This document shows, piece by piece, positions 5,148 to 5,774 of a stretch of DNA of 5,774 bases. This DNA is from Ramlibacter sp. Its GTDB lineage: Bacteria > Pseudomonadota > Gammaproteobacteria > Burkholderiales > Burkholderiaceae_C. The stretch covers positions 1-5,774 of the forward strand of contig JAMPXR010000182.1 in the NCBI GenBank assembly GCA_023701085.1, given 5' to 3'. Position 1 is the stretch's first letter; each line of letters begins with the position of its first letter. A program made the position numbers and the translations under genes. The notes beneath the pieces were generated by a model. It made no database searches. It had not been told where the DNA came from and was given only the letters and a program-made list of their open reading frames with translations.

Positions 5148-5774
5148 ATGAGCGCCTTCAATAGAAAACTCACGATGACCGTGCTGGCCACCGCGCTGTC
5201 CGGTGCGCTGGGTATCACCTGGACCGAGGCGTTCGCCGCACCGGGCGGCTCTGCGGGCGGCGCTGGCGCATCCGCCGGTAGCGGCGGTGGATCTGCGGGT
5301 AGCTCAGGTGGCTCAGGTGGCTCGGCTGGCTCAGCTGGCTCGGCTGGCTCAGGTGGCTCGGGTGGCGGCGTGGGATCCGGCGTTGGCGGAACGGGGGGCT
5401 CTGTGGGCGGTGGCGGCTCCGGCGGCGGTGTCGGCGGGGCTGCTGGCAATGGAAATGCCCAGGGCGGAAACGTCGGGACCGGAAACAGTGGCGCCGGGGT
5501 TGGCAATACTGGAGAGGGCAATCAGGGCAACGACAGCTCGAACGGCAACGCGGGCGGCGGCGGCAGCTCTGGCGGCGGCAGCTCTGGCGGCGGCAGCTCT
5601 GGCGGCGGCAGCTCCGGCGGTGGAAGCTCCGGCGGTGGAAGCTCTGGCGGTGGAAGCTCTGGCGGTGGAAGCTCCGGCGGTGGAAGCTCCGGCGGTGGAA
5701 GCTCTGGCGGTGGAAGCTCCGGCGGTGGAAGCTCTGGCGGTGGAAGCTCTGGCGGTGGAAGCTCTGGCGGTGGA
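5148..5774 (+). CDS. Exported Gly/Ser-rich repeat protein (3' truncated by window)
   Basis: 209 residues are visible and the frame is still open at the window edge. Residues 1-30 form a Sec-type signal peptide: short basic n-region (MSAFNRK), hydrophobic core (LTMTVLATALSGALGI) and an AFA-A cleavage motif after residue 30. The predicted mature protein starts APGGSAGG and contains almost only Gly, Ser and Ala. Segments in order: a G/S/A region with a three-residue repeat S-[G/A]-G (about 53-73), a G/V/T region (74-99), an Asn/Gly-rich stretch (100-135: NGNAQGGNVGTGNSG and so on, with one Glu and one Asp) and then GGGSS repeated 14 times plus GGG (137-209). No cysteine and no aromatic residue occur in the visible mature part. 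I do not recognise a family; a flexible linker, cell-surface stalk, adhesin or matrix protein are possibilities, and the domain after the repeats would decide. The frame is open upstream to ATG 5004, but that extension covers the promoter and palindrome and would hide the signal peptide. The gene is preceded by a LuxR-type regulator gene that may control it. Confidence 0.85.
   Translation, partial: MSAFNRKLTMTVLATALSGALGITWTEAFAAPGGSAGGAGASAGSGGGSAGSSGGSGGSAGSAGSAGSGGSGGGVGSGVGGTGGSVGGGGSGGGVGGAAGNGNAQGGNVGTGNSGAGVGNTGEGNQGNDSSNGNAGGGGSSGGGSSGGGSSGGGSSGGGSSGGGSSGGGSSGGGSSGGGSSGGGSSGGGSSGGGSSGGGSSGGGSSGGG
5304..5366 (+). repeat. 9-bp tandem repeat (7 units) encoding S-[G/A]-G
   Basis: Seven consecutive 9-bp units of the form TC[A/G]-G[G/C]T-GGC run without interruption and in frame. 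Encoded units are SGG, SGG, SAG, SAG, SAG, SGG, SGG. It is a first, more diverged repeat block, upstream of and different in period from the 15-bp array. Confidence 0.8.
5556..5774 (+). repeat. 15-bp tandem array encoding GGGSS, 14 full units plus 9 bp, continuing past the window
   Basis: Units 1-4 (5556-5615) read GGCGGCGGCAGC plus TCT or TCC. Units 5-14 (5616-5765) and the partial unit 15 use GGCGGTGGA, then AGC plus TCT or TCC in the full units. All encode GGGSS and the array is perfectly in frame. The only differences are synonymous: one switch of Gly codons between units 4 and 5, and a TCT/TCC choice at the second Ser. Such near-identity points to recent expansion by slippage or unequal recombination. 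Loss or gain of a unit would keep the frame. Confidence 0.95.

Noticed and set aside
5093..5521. Minus-strand Pro-rich open frame opposite the Gly/Ser-rich gene
   Set aside because: Poly-Pro/Ala content is exactly what the antisense of Gly-rich codons gives. The plus strand has a ribosome binding site and a signal peptide.
5556..5774. CRISPR array or other non-coding repeat array
   Set aside because: Units are 15 bp, directly adjacent with no unique spacers, and keep a coding frame with only synonymous differences.

Overview
This window looks like chromosomal DNA of a high-GC betaproteobacterium, most likely order Burkholderiales and possibly Comamonadaceae or a relative. The assignment rests on strongly G/C-ending codons and on UvrA and PyrF protein wording that resembles that group. 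It is inference from memory, not a database match.

Layout. (1) 2-1336, plus strand: the C-terminal part of the nucleotide-excision-repair ATPase UvrA, cut by the window edge. (2) 1351-1377: an 11-bp hairpin with a tetraloop between convergent genes, probably a shared terminator. (3) 1394-2233, minus strand: pyrF, orotidine-5'-phosphate decarboxylase of the class with the [10 protein letters not shown] signature. (4) 2234-2371: a short divergent promoter region. Both flanking start codons lie 6 nt after a -10-like hexamer and lack a well-placed Shine-Dalgarno sequence. (5) 2372-3271, plus strand: a ten-helix EamA/DMT-family inner-membrane transporter. (6) 3347-3652, plus strand: a small, mostly helical hypothetical protein. 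(7) 3653-3736: a spacer holding an 8-nt-arm inverted repeat. (8) 3737-4957, plus strand: a LuxR-type (FixJ/NarL-fold HTH) regulator with an N-terminal sensor region, a PAS-like domain and a C-terminal HTH. (9) 4958-5147: an A/T-rich regulatory region with an 18-bp palindrome directly abutting a good sigma70-type promoter. (10) 5148 to the window end: the start of an exported, extremely Gly/Ser-rich protein that runs into a 15-bp tandem array coding for GGGSS and leaves the window still open.

The first half is ordinary housekeeping DNA (DNA repair, pyrimidine synthesis, a metabolite transporter). The second half is accessory in character. The LuxR-type regulator, the palindrome placed where a class II activator would bind, and the secreted low-complexity repeat protein together suggest a regulator/target pair. 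That pair is the most interesting part of the window. The link is inferred from position only, and the function of the repeat protein cannot be read from the visible part.
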